From the NCBI GenBank assembly GCA_964645285.1, contig CAZYDR010000026.1:1-37309 (forward strand): DNA of 37,309 nt, written 5' to 3'. The translations under genes were made by a program, and so were the position numbers. Positions 1 to 7,847 of the stretch are shown here, piece after piece. Numbering within the stretch: position 1 is the first letter of the stretch; each line of letters opens with the position of its first letter. This stretch comes from JAYZAP01 sp964645285 (GTDB lineage: Bacteria > Pseudomonadota > Alphaproteobacteria > JAAXGF01). The notes below the pieces were generated by a model that saw nothing but the letters and a program-made list of their open reading frames with translations, did not search any database and had not been told where the DNA came from.

Positions 1-1
1 G

Positions 2-166
2 GATGTCGACACCCTGGTCACCGCCCTTGGCCAACAGGCCGAGACCGGGCTCGAGGCGGAGCTTGAGGACTGGGGCGGCAAGGTCCTATTGGCCGGCGAT
101 TGCCTGGCGCCGCGCACCGCCGAGGAGGCCGTGCTCGAAGGACTCAAGGCCGGGGCCACCGTTTAG
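2..166 (+). CDS. C-terminal end of an NADH:flavin oxidoreductase (partial)
   Basis: Only the last 54 residues are present; the gene enters from the left edge in frame 2 and stops at TAG 164-166. The visible tail contains LLAGDCLAPRTAEEAV followed by LEGLKAG. This is the C-terminal FAD-binding signature (the GD motif and helix) of two-domain Old Yellow Enzyme/2,4-dienoyl-CoA reductase/trimethylamine dehydrogenase-like flavoproteins. Such enzymes carry an N-terminal FMN barrel and a C-terminal NAD/FAD module, and many demethylate or oxidise methylated amines or enoyl compounds; the substrate cannot be read from this tail. It lies 33 nt upstream of the deacetylase gene on the same strand, so it probably belongs to the same transcript. 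A second member of the broad family lies at 32979-35021. Confidence 0.75.
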   Translation, partial: DVDTLVTALGQQAETGLEAELEDWGGKVLLAGDCLAPRTAEEAVLEGLKAGATV

Positions 167-199
167 CAACCGTATGGAAACACCAAGGAGACGACGACT

Positions 200-1300
200 A
201 TGACCACCGGATTTCTTCACCACGAGAGCTATCTTTGGCACGACACCCGCAGTGCCGCGCTCTATCTGCCGGCCGGCGGCATGGTCCAGCCCGGCGAGCA
301 CGCGGAAAATCCTGAGACCAAACGGCGTATGCGCAGCCTGCTCGAAGTCTCGGGCGTGATGGATCACCTTGTCCAGTTGAAGCCGCGCCCGGCCACCGAG
401 GACGAGGTGCTGCGCTATCACACCCGCGATTATATGGAGAGCCTCAAGACCATGAGCGCCGCCGACGGCGGCATGGCCGGCGAGGGTACGCCGTTCGGCC
501 CGGGAAGCTGGGAAATCGCGTTGTTGTCGGCCGGTGGTGTGATCCGCGCCTTGGACGCGGTGGTCGAGGGTGAGGTCGACAACGCCTACGCCCTGGTGCG
601 CCCGCCCGGCCATCACGCCGAGAAAGACGAGGGCCGGGGCTTCTGCATGCTGGGCAACGCAGTGATCGCCATCAAGCACGCCCAGGCGGTGCACGGCCTG
701 GGCCGGGTCGCCACGGTCGATTGGGACGTCCACCATGGTAACGGTACCGAGCACGGGTTTTATGACGACCCCTCGGTGTTGACCATTTCGATCCACCAGG
801 ACGACAATTTCCCCACGGGTTCGGGCAAACTGGAAGATCGCGGCGAGGGTGCCGGCGAAGGCTACAACATCAACGTACCGCTGCCGCCGGGGTCGGGCCA
901 CGACGCCTATGTGGCGACCTTCGAGCAGGTCGTGGCGCCGGCGTTGCGCGCCTTCAAACCTGAGCTCATCGTCGTGCCGTCGGGCTTCGACGCCAGCATC
1001 TACGATCCCCTGGGCCGCATGATGGCGACCAGCGAAACATACCGTCGCATGACGGAAATCCTCATGGCCACCGCCGCCGAAGTCTGTGGCGGGCGACTGA
1101 TAATGTGTCATGAGGGCGGCTACTCGGTGGCCTATGTGCCGTTCTGCGGCCTCGCCGTTATGGAAGTTATGTCGGGCAGCAACTCAGGTGTCGAGGATCC
1201 GTTCTACGCCGCCGCGTCGAGCGATGGCGGCAGTGGAATCCTACCCCATCAGAGCGCCGTGGTGGATGCCGCGGCGGCGGCCGCCTCGACGCTCGCCTGA
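200..1300 (+). CDS. Class II histone deacetylase-like / acetylpolyamine amidohydrolase
   Basis: A 366-aa zinc amidohydrolase of the HDAC/AcuC/APAH superfamily, expected in the cytoplasm. Bacterial members remove acetyl or other acyl groups from polyamines, lysine or similar amines. Seen directly: RPPGHH (His138/139), DWDVHHGNGT with zinc ligands Asp176 and His178, SGFDAS with the third ligand Asp264, and EGGYS with the transition-state Tyr308. All catalytic residues are therefore present and the length is normal for the class. The ATG at 200 has a strong AAGGAG at 185-190, nine bases upstream. The gene sits between a flavoprotein tail and a PuuB-like oxidase (11-nt gap), which suggests deacylation of an amine followed by its oxidation. 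A paralogue with a frameshift is at 11560-12638. The substrate is not identifiable from sequence. Confidence 0.9.
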   Translation: MTTGFLHHESYLWHDTRSAALYLPAGGMVQPGEHAENPETKRRMRSLLEVSGVMDHLVQLKPRPATEDEVLRYHTRDYMESLKTMSAADGGMAGEGTPFGPGSWEIALLSAGGVIRALDAVVEGEVDNAYALVRPPGHHAEKDEGRGFCMLGNAVIAIKHAQAVHGLGRVATVDWDVHHGNGTEHGFYDDPSVLTISIHQDDNFPTGSGKLEDRGEGAGEGYNINVPLPPGSGHDAYVATFEQVVAPALRAFKPELIVVPSGFDASIYDPLGRMMATSETYRRMTEILMATAAEVCGGRLIMCHEGGYSVAYVPFCGLAVMEVMSGSNSGVEDPFYAAASSDGGSGILPHQSAVVDAAAAAASTLA

Positions 1301-1311
1301 GACCGCATCGC

Positions 1312-2604
1312 ATGAACGTCATGGAGAACGCCCGAACTACCCCGTTCTGGTGGGAGGAGGCGCCGCGCCAGCCGATGTCCAATGTCGAGCTGCCGTCCAG
1401 GGTCGATGTCGCCATTGTCGGGTCGGGCTACACGGGCATGTCGGCGGCGCTGACCCTGTCACGGGCCGGGCGCAGCGTTCTGGTTCTGGAAACTGGCGAT
1501 ATCGGCTTTGGGGCCAGCACCCGTAATGGCGGCCAGGTCGGGGCCGATTACAAGACCGTGCTCGACCGCTTCAAGGTCAACCAGGACAACCGTAAGCAAC
1601 AGGCCGCCCACCACGCCCAGCGCTGGGCCTGCTACGACTACCTGACCCATCTGATCGAGTCCGAGGGCATCGATTGCCAGTTCGAAAATGTCGGTCGCTT
1701 CGTCGGCGCCTTTAAGCCCCAGGATTACGACATGATGGCCCGTGACCTGGAGAGCGCCGGGACCAACCTGGGGGTCGAGGGTTATCCGGTGAGCCGGGGC
1801 GAGGTTTATAACGAGCTCGGCACCGAGCGTTACTACGGCGGCATCGTGTTGCCTCGGGACGGCGCGCTCCATCCCGGTCTGTTGCATCAGGGCATGGTCG
1901 ACCGGGCCACGGAGGGCGACACAACCCTGGCGCCCCAGACCACCATGCTTGGTGTCGAGAAATCCGGCTCCGGGTTCAAGGTCGAAACCACCCGTGGCGC
2001 GGTCTCGGCGCGGAACGTGCTGATCGCCACCAACGGCTACACCCGTGAGGCGACCCCGGCGTTGCGCCGCGGCGTCATCCCCGTGGGCAGCTACATGATC
2101 GCCACCAACGAGGTCGCCCCGGCGGTGATGGCGCGGATCATGCCCAAGGGACGGGTCAACAGCGATAGCCGCAAGGTGGTGTTCTACTACCGCGCCAGCC
2201 ATGACCGCCGCCGGGTGCTGATCGGCGGCCGGGTGGCGTCCGGCGATGTCGATGAACATCTCAGTGGCCAGCGCCTCCATACGGTACTGGCGGATATTTT
2301 TCCGGACCTGACCAACGTCGGCGTCAGTCATTCCTGGATGGGTTTCGTCGCCTACACCTTCGACCACAAGGCCCATCTCGGCGTCCGCGACGGCATCCAT
2401 TACGCCATGGGCTACTGCGGCGGCGGCGTCCATCAGGCGACCTACTTCGGCCACTGCGCCGCCCAGCAAATCCTCGGCGCCAAGAAAAGTGAAACCGGCA
2501 TCGACCCGTCCGCCTTGCCAACCCGCCCGTTCTACTGGGGCACCCCGTGGTTCGTCCCCCTGGCCGTCATGCGCTACAAAATCACCGACCTCTGGGGCAT
2601 CTAA
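1312..2604 (+). CDS. FAD-dependent amine oxidase, DAO / gamma-glutamylputrescine oxidase (PuuB)-like
   Basis: A 430-aa flavoprotein of the D-amino-acid-oxidase/glycine oxidase fold. The dinucleotide-binding motif VAIVGSGYTGMSAAL is at about residues 34-48, ETGDIGFGAS follows, and the C-terminal part has YAMGYCGGGVHQATYFG, the second FAD-contact segment of PuuB/OoxB-type oxidases. The N-terminal PFWWEEAP is the short lead typical of PuuB-like proteins. The family oxidatively deaminates secondary or primary amines (for example gamma-glutamylputrescine or N-methyl amino acids) with O2 or a quinone as acceptor. It begins 11 nt after the deacetylase stop and is presumably cotranscribed. ATG 1312 is used; an in-frame ATG at 1321 is an alternative and neither has a strong Shine-Dalgarno. 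The stop TAA abuts an inverted repeat. Confidence 0.88.
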   Translation: MNVMENARTTPFWWEEAPRQPMSNVELPSRVDVAIVGSGYTGMSAALTLSRAGRSVLVLETGDIGFGASTRNGGQVGADYKTVLDRFKVNQDNRKQQAAHHAQRWACYDYLTHLIESEGIDCQFENVGRFVGAFKPQDYDMMARDLESAGTNLGVEGYPVSRGEVYNELGTERYYGGIVLPRDGALHPGLLHQGMVDRATEGDTTLAPQTTMLGVEKSGSGFKVETTRGAVSARNVLIATNGYTREATPALRRGVIPVGSYMIATNEVAPAVMARIMPKGRVNSDSRKVVFYYRASHDRRRVLIGGRVASGDVDEHLSGQRLHTVLADIFPDLTNVGVSHSWMGFVAYTFDHKAHLGVRDGIHYAMGYCGGGVHQATYFGHCAAQQILGAKKSETGIDPSALPTRPFYWGTPWFVPLAVMRYKITDLWGI

Positions 2605-2656
2605 TAATTAGGGGGACAGTATGCTTAATTAATTACATATACTGTCCCCCTAATTA
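2605..2656. repeat. 18-bp perfect inverted repeat element (REP/MITE-like; possible bidirectional terminator)
   Basis: Left arm 2605-2622 (TAATTAGGGGGACAGTAT) is an exact reverse complement of 2639-2656, separated by a 16-nt AT-rich loop. The element fills the whole gap between two convergent genes: it starts right after the TAA of the oxidase, and its right arm contains the TAA of the amidase (2654-2656). The GGGGGACAGTAT core resembles small palindromic repeats that I associate with REP-type elements mobilised by Y1 transposases, but this is from memory. No transposase is present. It would also form a strong hairpin in transcripts from either side. Confidence 0.85.
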
Positions 2657-4075
2657 CATGGCCGCGAGACTGGCTTCCAACAGCGGGTGAGGATGGGGGA
2701 AGGGCCGAGCGACTTCGAAGGCGCGGGCGGCGCGCAGCACCAAGGCTTCCGAGAAGCGCGGGCCGACGATTTGCAGACCAATGGGAAGTCCCGCCCCGGT
2801 GACACCACAGGGCATTGAGGCGGCTGGCTGACCGGTCAGATTGAACGGTGACGTGTAAGGCACCACGTGACGCCAGCGGTCGTAGTCCTCGGTGTGATAG
2901 AGCGTGTCGGCCCGAGGCGCCGCGGTCGCCGTTGTCGGGGTCAACAGCAGGTCATAGGTCTCGTGGAACAGGCCCATGGCGTCGCCGAGTTCGACCCGGG
3001 CGGTCATGGCCGCGAAGAAGTCCTGTAGAGTGACTGAACGGCCCTGCTCGGCGATCTCCCGGAGGCGCGGGTCCAAGAGATCGCGCTTGTCGGGCGCGAT
3101 GCTGTCTATCAGGTAGGTCATGCCCGCTTTCCAGTACTTCTCGAAGGTCGGGCGCAGGGGGGCGAACACCGGTCCCGGCTGCTCGACCGTGGCGCCAAGC
3201 TCGGCGAAGGCTTCGGCGGCAGCGGCCACGGCAGCCTCGACTTCGCCATCTGGTTCGGTGCCGCCGAGGTTCGGGCTATAGGCGATACGCAGTCCGGCAA
3301 CGCCGCCGTCTAGGCCCTCACGCCAGTCCACTTCATGGTATTCGCTGGCGTACCAGTCGCGTCCGTCGGGCTTGGCCAGTTCGTTCAGCATCAGCGCCGC
3401 GTCACCGACGTTGCGGGCCAGGGGACCGTTGATGGCCAGGGTCGCGTAGGGGTTGGTTTGCGGCAGGTCGGGCACCCGCCCAAAGGTCGGCTTGATGCCG
3501 AACAACCCCGAATAGCTGGCCGGAATGCGGGTCGAGCCGCCGCCGTCATTACTATGGGCGATGGGTGCGATACCCGCCGCCACGGTCGCCGCGCCGCCGC
3601 CGGTGGAGCCGCCGGGAGAATGATCCGGGTTCCACGGATTACGAGTGGCGCCATTAAGCGGCGAATCCGTGATGCCCTTCCAGCCGAATTCCGGCGTCGT
3701 GGTCTTACCCAGAAGCACGGCGCCGGCCTCGCGCAGGCGCGCCGAGGATGGCGCGTCCACATCCCAGGCCTGGTCCGGGTCGGTGGTCAGCGAGCCATCC
3801 AGGGTCGGCCAGCCCTTGGCGAAGGTCAGATCCTTGATGGTGGTTGGCACGCCGTCGAGTGCCCCCTGGGGCTCACCCCTGGCCCAGCGCACTTCCGACG
3901 CCGCGGCTGACGCCCGGGCGCTATCAGGATCGAGGTGTTGAAATGCATTGAGGGTCGGCTCAATCCGCTCAATCCGCGCCAGGGCGTGGTCGACCACCTC
4001 GACCGGCGACAGGGTTTTGGCACGGAACCGCGCCACCGTCTCGGTGGCGGTCATATAAGCAAGTTCGTTATCCAT
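2654..4075 (-). CDS. Amidase signature (AS) family amidase
   Basis: A 473-aa Ser-cisSer-Lys amidase, hydrolysing a C-N amide to acid plus amine or ammonia. The catalytic Lys81 lies in TTIKDL, the cis-Ser157 in SPGGSTGG and the nucleophile Ser181 in DGGGSTRIPAS. The second Ser of the usual GGSSGG is Thr here. I chose ATG at 4075 because GGGGA lies about eight bases upstream; the longer reading would use TTG at 4090. The stop codon TAA lies inside the inverted repeat 2605-2656. The gene is divergent from the PhyH-type dioxygenase at 4183, with a palindrome between them. The absence of a gatB/gatC neighbour and the catabolic context make GatA unlikely. The substrate is unknown. Confidence 0.88.
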   Translation of the reverse strand: MDNELAYMTATETVARFRAKTLSPVEVVDHALARIERIEPTLNAFQHLDPDSARASAAASEVRWARGEPQGALDGVPTTIKDLTFAKGWPTLDGSLTTDPDQAWDVDAPSSARLREAGAVLLGKTTTPEFGWKGITDSPLNGATRNPWNPDHSPGGSTGGGAATVAAGIAPIAHSNDGGGSTRIPASYSGLFGIKPTFGRVPDLPQTNPYATLAINGPLARNVGDAALMLNELAKPDGRDWYASEYHEVDWREGLDGGVAGLRIAYSPNLGGTEPDGEVEAAVAAAAEAFAELGATVEQPGPVFAPLRPTFEKYWKAGMTYLIDSIAPDKRDLLDPRLREIAEQGRSVTLQDFFAAMTARVELGDAMGLFHETYDLLLTPTTATAAPRADTLYHTEDYDRWRHVVPYTSPFNLTGQPAASMPCGVTGAGLPIGLQIVGPRFSEALVLRAARAFEVARPFPHPHPLLEASLAAM

Positions 4076-4099
4076 GGCGACATTCCCCAAATGCAGAAT

Positions 4100-4114
4100 T
4101 AAACAATCTGTTTA
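4100..4114. promoter_or_regulatory. 15-bp palindrome, candidate operator between divergent amidase and PhyH genes
   Basis: TAAACA-ATC-TGTTTA is a perfect 6-bp inverted repeat with a 3-bp spacer, in an AT-rich patch of the 107-bp intergenic region. Its size and symmetry fit a dimeric TetR/GntR/IclR-type repressor site. It lies 25 bp from the amidase start and 69 bp from the dioxygenase start, so it could control both. No regulator gene was recognised in the window. Confidence 0.4.
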
Positions 4115-4182
4115 GCCGATTGGCGGTCGCGGGCCAAACTTCCCGTGGACTGGGGCGGCGCAATTGGCTATATGGCGACGCC

Positions 4183-4950
4183 ATGACCGAATACCGATAT
4201 CTCACCGACGACCACATCACCGCCTTCGAGCGCGACGGCTTCGTCGTGCTGCGCGGGCTTTACGATGCTTCCGCCATGGCCGAGATCACCGCCTGGACCG
4301 AGGATATCCAGGCGCGCCTCGAGACCGCCGGCAAGTGGATGAAATACTTCGACCAAAGCCTGGCCGAGCCGGGCGCGCGCATCCTCAACCGGGTGGAAAA
4401 CTTCTGCCCCAATCACGACGGCTTCGACGCCCTGATGACCCACGGCGAACTGCCGGCTCGAACCAGTGAGTTATTCGGCGAGGCGGCGGTTCTCCACAAG
4501 GAAAAGATCAATTTCAAGATGCCTGGCGGTGTTGGGTTTGAATCCCACCAGGACGTCCAGGCCGGCTGGGACCGCTACGCCAAGCTCCATATCACGGCGC
4601 TTATCAGTGTCGATGCGGCAACCCTGGAGAACGGCTGTCTCGAAGTGGCGGCCGGCCACCACCGGCGCGGTATCATCGGCGAAAGCTGGAAGCCAATGGA
4701 CGGCGGCGACCTGGACGGTACCGAATTCGTGCCCGTACCGACCGAGCCGGGGGACACGGTATTTTTCGATTCCTACGCCCCTCACCGCTCCGAGCCCAAC
4801 CTCACCGACGCCCCGCGCCGGGTGCTCTATGCCACCTACAACAAACTCTCCGAAGGTGACCACCGGACCCAGTACTACGCCGACAAACGCCTAAGCTACC
4901 CGCCCGACATCGAACGCGAGCCGGGCAAGGACTACGTCTACAAGGTGTAG
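4183..4950 (+). CDS. Phytanoyl-CoA dioxygenase (PhyH) family Fe(II)/2-oxoglutarate oxygenase
   Basis: A 255-aa protein with the double-stranded beta-helix facial triad: HQD (His122, Asp124) in FESHQDVQAGW and distal His201 in SYAPHRSEPN, followed by Arg212/213 (RRVLYATYN) for 2-oxoglutarate binding. Members hydroxylate small acids, betaines or aminophosphonates using O2 and 2-oxoglutarate. The HQDVQAGW and ENGCLEVAAGHH region recalls the PhnY-type branch rather than eukaryotic phytanoyl-CoA hydroxylase, but this is only an impression. I chose ATG 4183 because TEYRYLTDDHI matches the normal family start; the start codon sits inside a 13-bp palindrome (4172-4184). It is divergent from the amidase and convergent with the next gene, with no base between the two stop codons (TAG 4948-4950 and TAG complement 4951-4953). 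Confidence 0.88.
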   Translation: MTEYRYLTDDHITAFERDGFVVLRGLYDASAMAEITAWTEDIQARLETAGKWMKYFDQSLAEPGARILNRVENFCPNHDGFDALMTHGELPARTSELFGEAAVLHKEKINFKMPGGVGFESHQDVQAGWDRYAKLHITALISVDAATLENGCLEVAAGHHRRGIIGESWKPMDGGDLDGTEFVPVPTEPGDTVFFDSYAPHRSEPNLTDAPRRVLYATYNKLSEGDHRTQYYADKRLSYPPDIEREPGKDYVYKV

Positions 4951-6582
4951 CTATCGCCGGTACTTCGCCGCGCCGCCAACCAATGTGAGATCGGTCCGGG
5001 TTTCCAGGATGTCGTCCTCGGGGACCGTGAAGACGTCGCGGTCGAGGACGGCGATGTCGGCTAGTTTGCCGACGCCGAGGGAGCCTTTGAGGTGGTCTTC
5101 GTCGCCGGCGTAGGCGCCGAGCGTGGTGTAGGCGTGGAGCGCTTCGGTCACGGTGATCGCCTGGCCCGGACCGATGGGGCGACCGGTGTCGGTCTTGCGG
5201 GTGACCATGGACCACATGGCGCGCCACGGATTGGGGCTGCACACCGGCGCGTCGGAGTGGCCCGGCGCCGCTACCCCGGCGTCGATCATGGCGCGGTGGG
5301 GCCACATGCTTTCCATGGCCGCCTCGCCCCGATTGTTGATGTAGGCGTCGCCGAGATCGTGCATGAAACCGGTGGCCGATGAGTCGATGACGTTGGAGCG
5401 TTTGAGGCGCTGGAGAATCTCCGGCGTCACGTTGCAGCAATGCTCGATACGGATGCGGTGGTCCTCCACCGGGTGGGCCTCGAGGCAGGCCTCCACCGTA
5501 TCCATGGCGAAATCGATGCCGCGGTCGCCGACGCCTTCGATCTGGATACGCAGGCCGGCCTTGTGGGCGGCCATGGCGCGTTGGGTGAGGTCGTCGGTGT
5601 CGTAGAGCAGCATGCCGGTGTTGGGTACCGGCTCACCGGGAATCGGGGTGCCCACATAGGGGTCGTAATAGGCGGCGGTGCGGCCGCTGGTCGAGCAATC
5701 CGGGCACCACTCGACGCCGATCAGGCGCACCCAGTCGTCGCCGAAGCCGGTGCGGATGCCGGCGCCGATATAGGAATCGATCATGCCGTCCTCGAAGCCA
5801 TTGGCAATGATTCCGGCCCGCAGGTGAAGCCGCCCGGTGTGCTTCATGATCTGGAACGCCTGAACCGCCTTGGAGCAAGTCAGGGAGTTGTGCAGCGAGG
5901 TGACGCCGTGGCTGAGGTAAGTGTCGAACAGCGGCTCAAGGCCCTCCACGTAGTCGGACACCGCGTTGCCGCTGGCGACCAGGTCGCGAAAGACGTGGGT
6001 GGCGGTCTCGCGCATGAGGCCGGTCAGTTCTCCGGTTTCCGGGTCCCTGTCGAGCTTGCCGAACGGCGGGTCCGGCGTTGTCTTGTCGAAGCTGACCTCG
6101 GCGCAGGCCTTTGAGTTGACATATCCGATATGGCCGTCGGTGCGCAGCACGAAGACCGCGCGACCGTTGCCGGCGGCGTCAAGTTGCTGGAGGGTCGGCA
6201 CCCCGCCGATCTTGTTGTCGTCGTAACGGTAGCCGACGAACCAGCCATCCTGCGGCAGGGTCGCCGTGACCTTGTCGATATGGCTGAGAATTTCGTCGAG
6301 AGACTGGAACTCGGGCCAGCTCATGGCGTGCTGCTTGGTCAGCATGACCGCGTGGGCGTCCGGGTGGCAATGGGAATCGACAATGCCGGGAATGGCCGTG
6401 CGGCCGTCCAGTTCGATGACCTCGGTGCCCTGGCCGGACAGGCTGTCGATTTCGTCGTTGACGCCCATGGCGACGATGTGTTCGCCCTTGACCGCCAGGG
6501 CCTGAACGAAGCGCCCGGCGCTATCGAGGGTGGCAATATTGCCGTTGCGAAGGATCAGGTCGGGAGTCAGCGGCGAGGTCAT
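4951..6582 (-). CDS. YtcJ-like metal-dependent amidohydrolase (Amidohydro_3)
   Basis: A 543-aa amidohydrolase of the YtcJ/exoenzyme regulatory protein AepA group. The N-terminal composite domain starts PDLILRNGNIATLD. The metal site has DSHCHPDAH (His71, His73), then IRIEHCCN and GHSDAPVC, giving later metal-binding His/Asp, and the C-terminal returning beta segment is GVGKLADIAVLDRD. Substrates for this family are mostly unknown amides or cyclic ureides. It is the last gene of a minus-strand operon and starts 5 nt after the stop of the M20 peptidase gene. With an acyl-CoA synthetase and M20 deacylase it suggests sequential opening or hydrolysis of amide bonds and activation of the acid. Cytoplasmic; no signal peptide was seen. 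Confidence 0.88.
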   Translation of the reverse strand: MTSPLTPDLILRNGNIATLDSAGRFVQALAVKGEHIVAMGVNDEIDSLSGQGTEVIELDGRTAIPGIVDSHCHPDAHAVMLTKQHAMSWPEFQSLDEILSHIDKVTATLPQDGWFVGYRYDDNKIGGVPTLQQLDAAGNGRAVFVLRTDGHIGYVNSKACAEVSFDKTTPDPPFGKLDRDPETGELTGLMRETATHVFRDLVASGNAVSDYVEGLEPLFDTYLSHGVTSLHNSLTCSKAVQAFQIMKHTGRLHLRAGIIANGFEDGMIDSYIGAGIRTGFGDDWVRLIGVEWCPDCSTSGRTAAYYDPYVGTPIPGEPVPNTGMLLYDTDDLTQRAMAAHKAGLRIQIEGVGDRGIDFAMDTVEACLEAHPVEDHRIRIEHCCNVTPEILQRLKRSNVIDSSATGFMHDLGDAYINNRGEAAMESMWPHRAMIDAGVAAPGHSDAPVCSPNPWRAMWSMVTRKTDTGRPIGPGQAITVTEALHAYTTLGAYAGDEDHLKGSLGVGKLADIAVLDRDVFTVPEDDILETRTDLTLVGGAAKYRR

Positions 6583-6587
6583 GGCGG

Positions 6588-7835
6588 CTATTCTTTGGTC
6601 AGATAGTCGTAGGCCGAGAGTACGTGGGTGCGGACGATGTGGATGAATTCCTCGATATCCACATGTTCATCGACCGAGCCCATGCCGTAGGGGAACGGGC
6701 CGTAGACGTAGGCCGGCACGTCGATGTAGCGCCACAGGCGGGTATCGGTGCCGCCCAGGCTGACCGTCGGCTCAGGCGTGAAACCCTTGAGCTCCTGGAC
6801 ATTGGCCTGGACGATTTTGAGCAAATCACCCTCGGGATCGCACCAGCTCGGCGGGCTGTAGTTGATCTCTTCTACCGTGGCTTCCGGGTGGCCGGCGATG
6901 ATCTCGTTGACCGCCGCCATGACCTGGTCTTTCTCGATGCCCACGGGCAGGCGGATATCGGCCTCGATGGTACATTCGCTGGGCACCATGTTGACCTTGA
7001 GGCCACCGGTGACGACGCCGGTATTCAGGGTGACCCGCTGCAAAATCTTCGATGCGCCTTCGCCCTGAGCCTTGTCGATGGCTTCGGACGCGGCCGCCAG
7101 CACCGCCTGAATATTGCCCGGCGTCTGTTGCTCGATCTCGGTGACGGCCTCGAGGTCGGAAATCAGGTTGGCGGCGATCTTGGTGGCGCTGGCGCTGAAG
7201 TGAGTGTAGGCGCCGTGGGCGCCCGGCGTGCGGATGGTGAACTTGAGCCACAGCGGCCCCTTTTCGCCAAATCGCACCGTAAAAGGGCTGCCCGGCTCGC
7301 CATTGAGGCAGGCGTCGCCATGGATCTCCGGGTGGTGCTCCATGAGATAGCGTGCGCCGTAGGGGCCGAAGGTTTCCTCGTCGGAGACGCAGGTCAGGGT
7401 CAGCCGGCCCTTGAGCTTGTCGCGCAGAGGATGGAGGTAGCGGTAGGTGAAGATCGAGGCGGTGGTGCCGCATTTCATGTCGGCCGCGCCGCGCCCCCAG
7501 ATCTTGCCGTCGGCGATGGCGCCGCTCCACGGCGGCTGGGTCCAGGTCTCATCCTCGTTGACCGGAAAGCAGTCGATATGGCCGTTGAGCACCAGGTGCT
7601 TGCCCTCGGACCCGCAATCATAATGGCCGACCACGTTGGGCATTATCGGATGGGCTGAAATCACTTCGTAGGGCAAGCCCTCGCCGTCAAGAAAGCCGGT
7701 GATATGGGCCGCTGCCTCAAGGCAGTCGCCGGGCGGATTGGGGCTCTTAGCCTGAACAAAGCGACTGAGAAAATCGATCAGCAAGTCGCGGTCCTGGTCG
7801 ATCCGCGCCAGCAATTCCTGTCTATGGTCACTCAT
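6588..7835 (-). CDS. M20 family metallopeptidase / ArgE-DapE-type deacylase
   Basis: A 415-aa di-zinc hydrolase of the ArgE/DapE/ACY1 family. The metal-site residues are visible: NGHID (His86, Asp88, where Asp orients His), RGAADMKCG (bridging Asp119) and SDEETFG (general base Glu153, ligand Glu154); further ligands are expected in SLGGTDTRLWR near the C-terminus. A dimerisation lid domain lies in the middle third, after VRFGEKGPLWLKF. The family removes acyl groups from N-acyl amino acids or succinyl-diamino acids. AAGGAG lies nine bases before the ATG. The gene starts 12 nt after the acyl-CoA synthetase stop, and its own stop is 5 nt from the next start, so the three genes are one transcript. 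A role in biosynthetic DapE/ArgE is less likely given the neighbours. Confidence 0.88.
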   Translation of the reverse strand: MSDHRQELLARIDQDRDLLIDFLSRFVQAKSPNPPGDCLEAAAHITGFLDGEGLPYEVISAHPIMPNVVGHYDCGSEGKHLVLNGHIDCFPVNEDETWTQPPWSGAIADGKIWGRGAADMKCGTTASIFTYRYLHPLRDKLKGRLTLTCVSDEETFGPYGARYLMEHHPEIHGDACLNGEPGSPFTVRFGEKGPLWLKFTIRTPGAHGAYTHFSASATKIAANLISDLEAVTEIEQQTPGNIQAVLAAASEAIDKAQGEGASKILQRVTLNTGVVTGGLKVNMVPSECTIEADIRLPVGIEKDQVMAAVNEIIAGHPEATVEEINYSPPSWCDPEGDLLKIVQANVQELKGFTPEPTVSLGGTDTRLWRYIDVPAYVYGPFPYGMGSVDEHVDIEEFIHIVRTHVLSAYDYLTKE

Positions 7836-7847
7836 GATGGTTCTCCT

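Noticed and set aside
1459..2469. Long antisense open frames opposite the oxidase and many other genes
   Set aside because: High GC and low stop density create long shadow frames; they are His/Gly/Val/Arg-rich and show no domain motifs.
4172..4184. 13-bp palindrome ATGGCGACGCCAT at the dioxygenase start as an operator
   Set aside because: It has only a one-base centre and is built of common GC-rich triplets; it is probably chance, so it is only mentioned in the gene entry.
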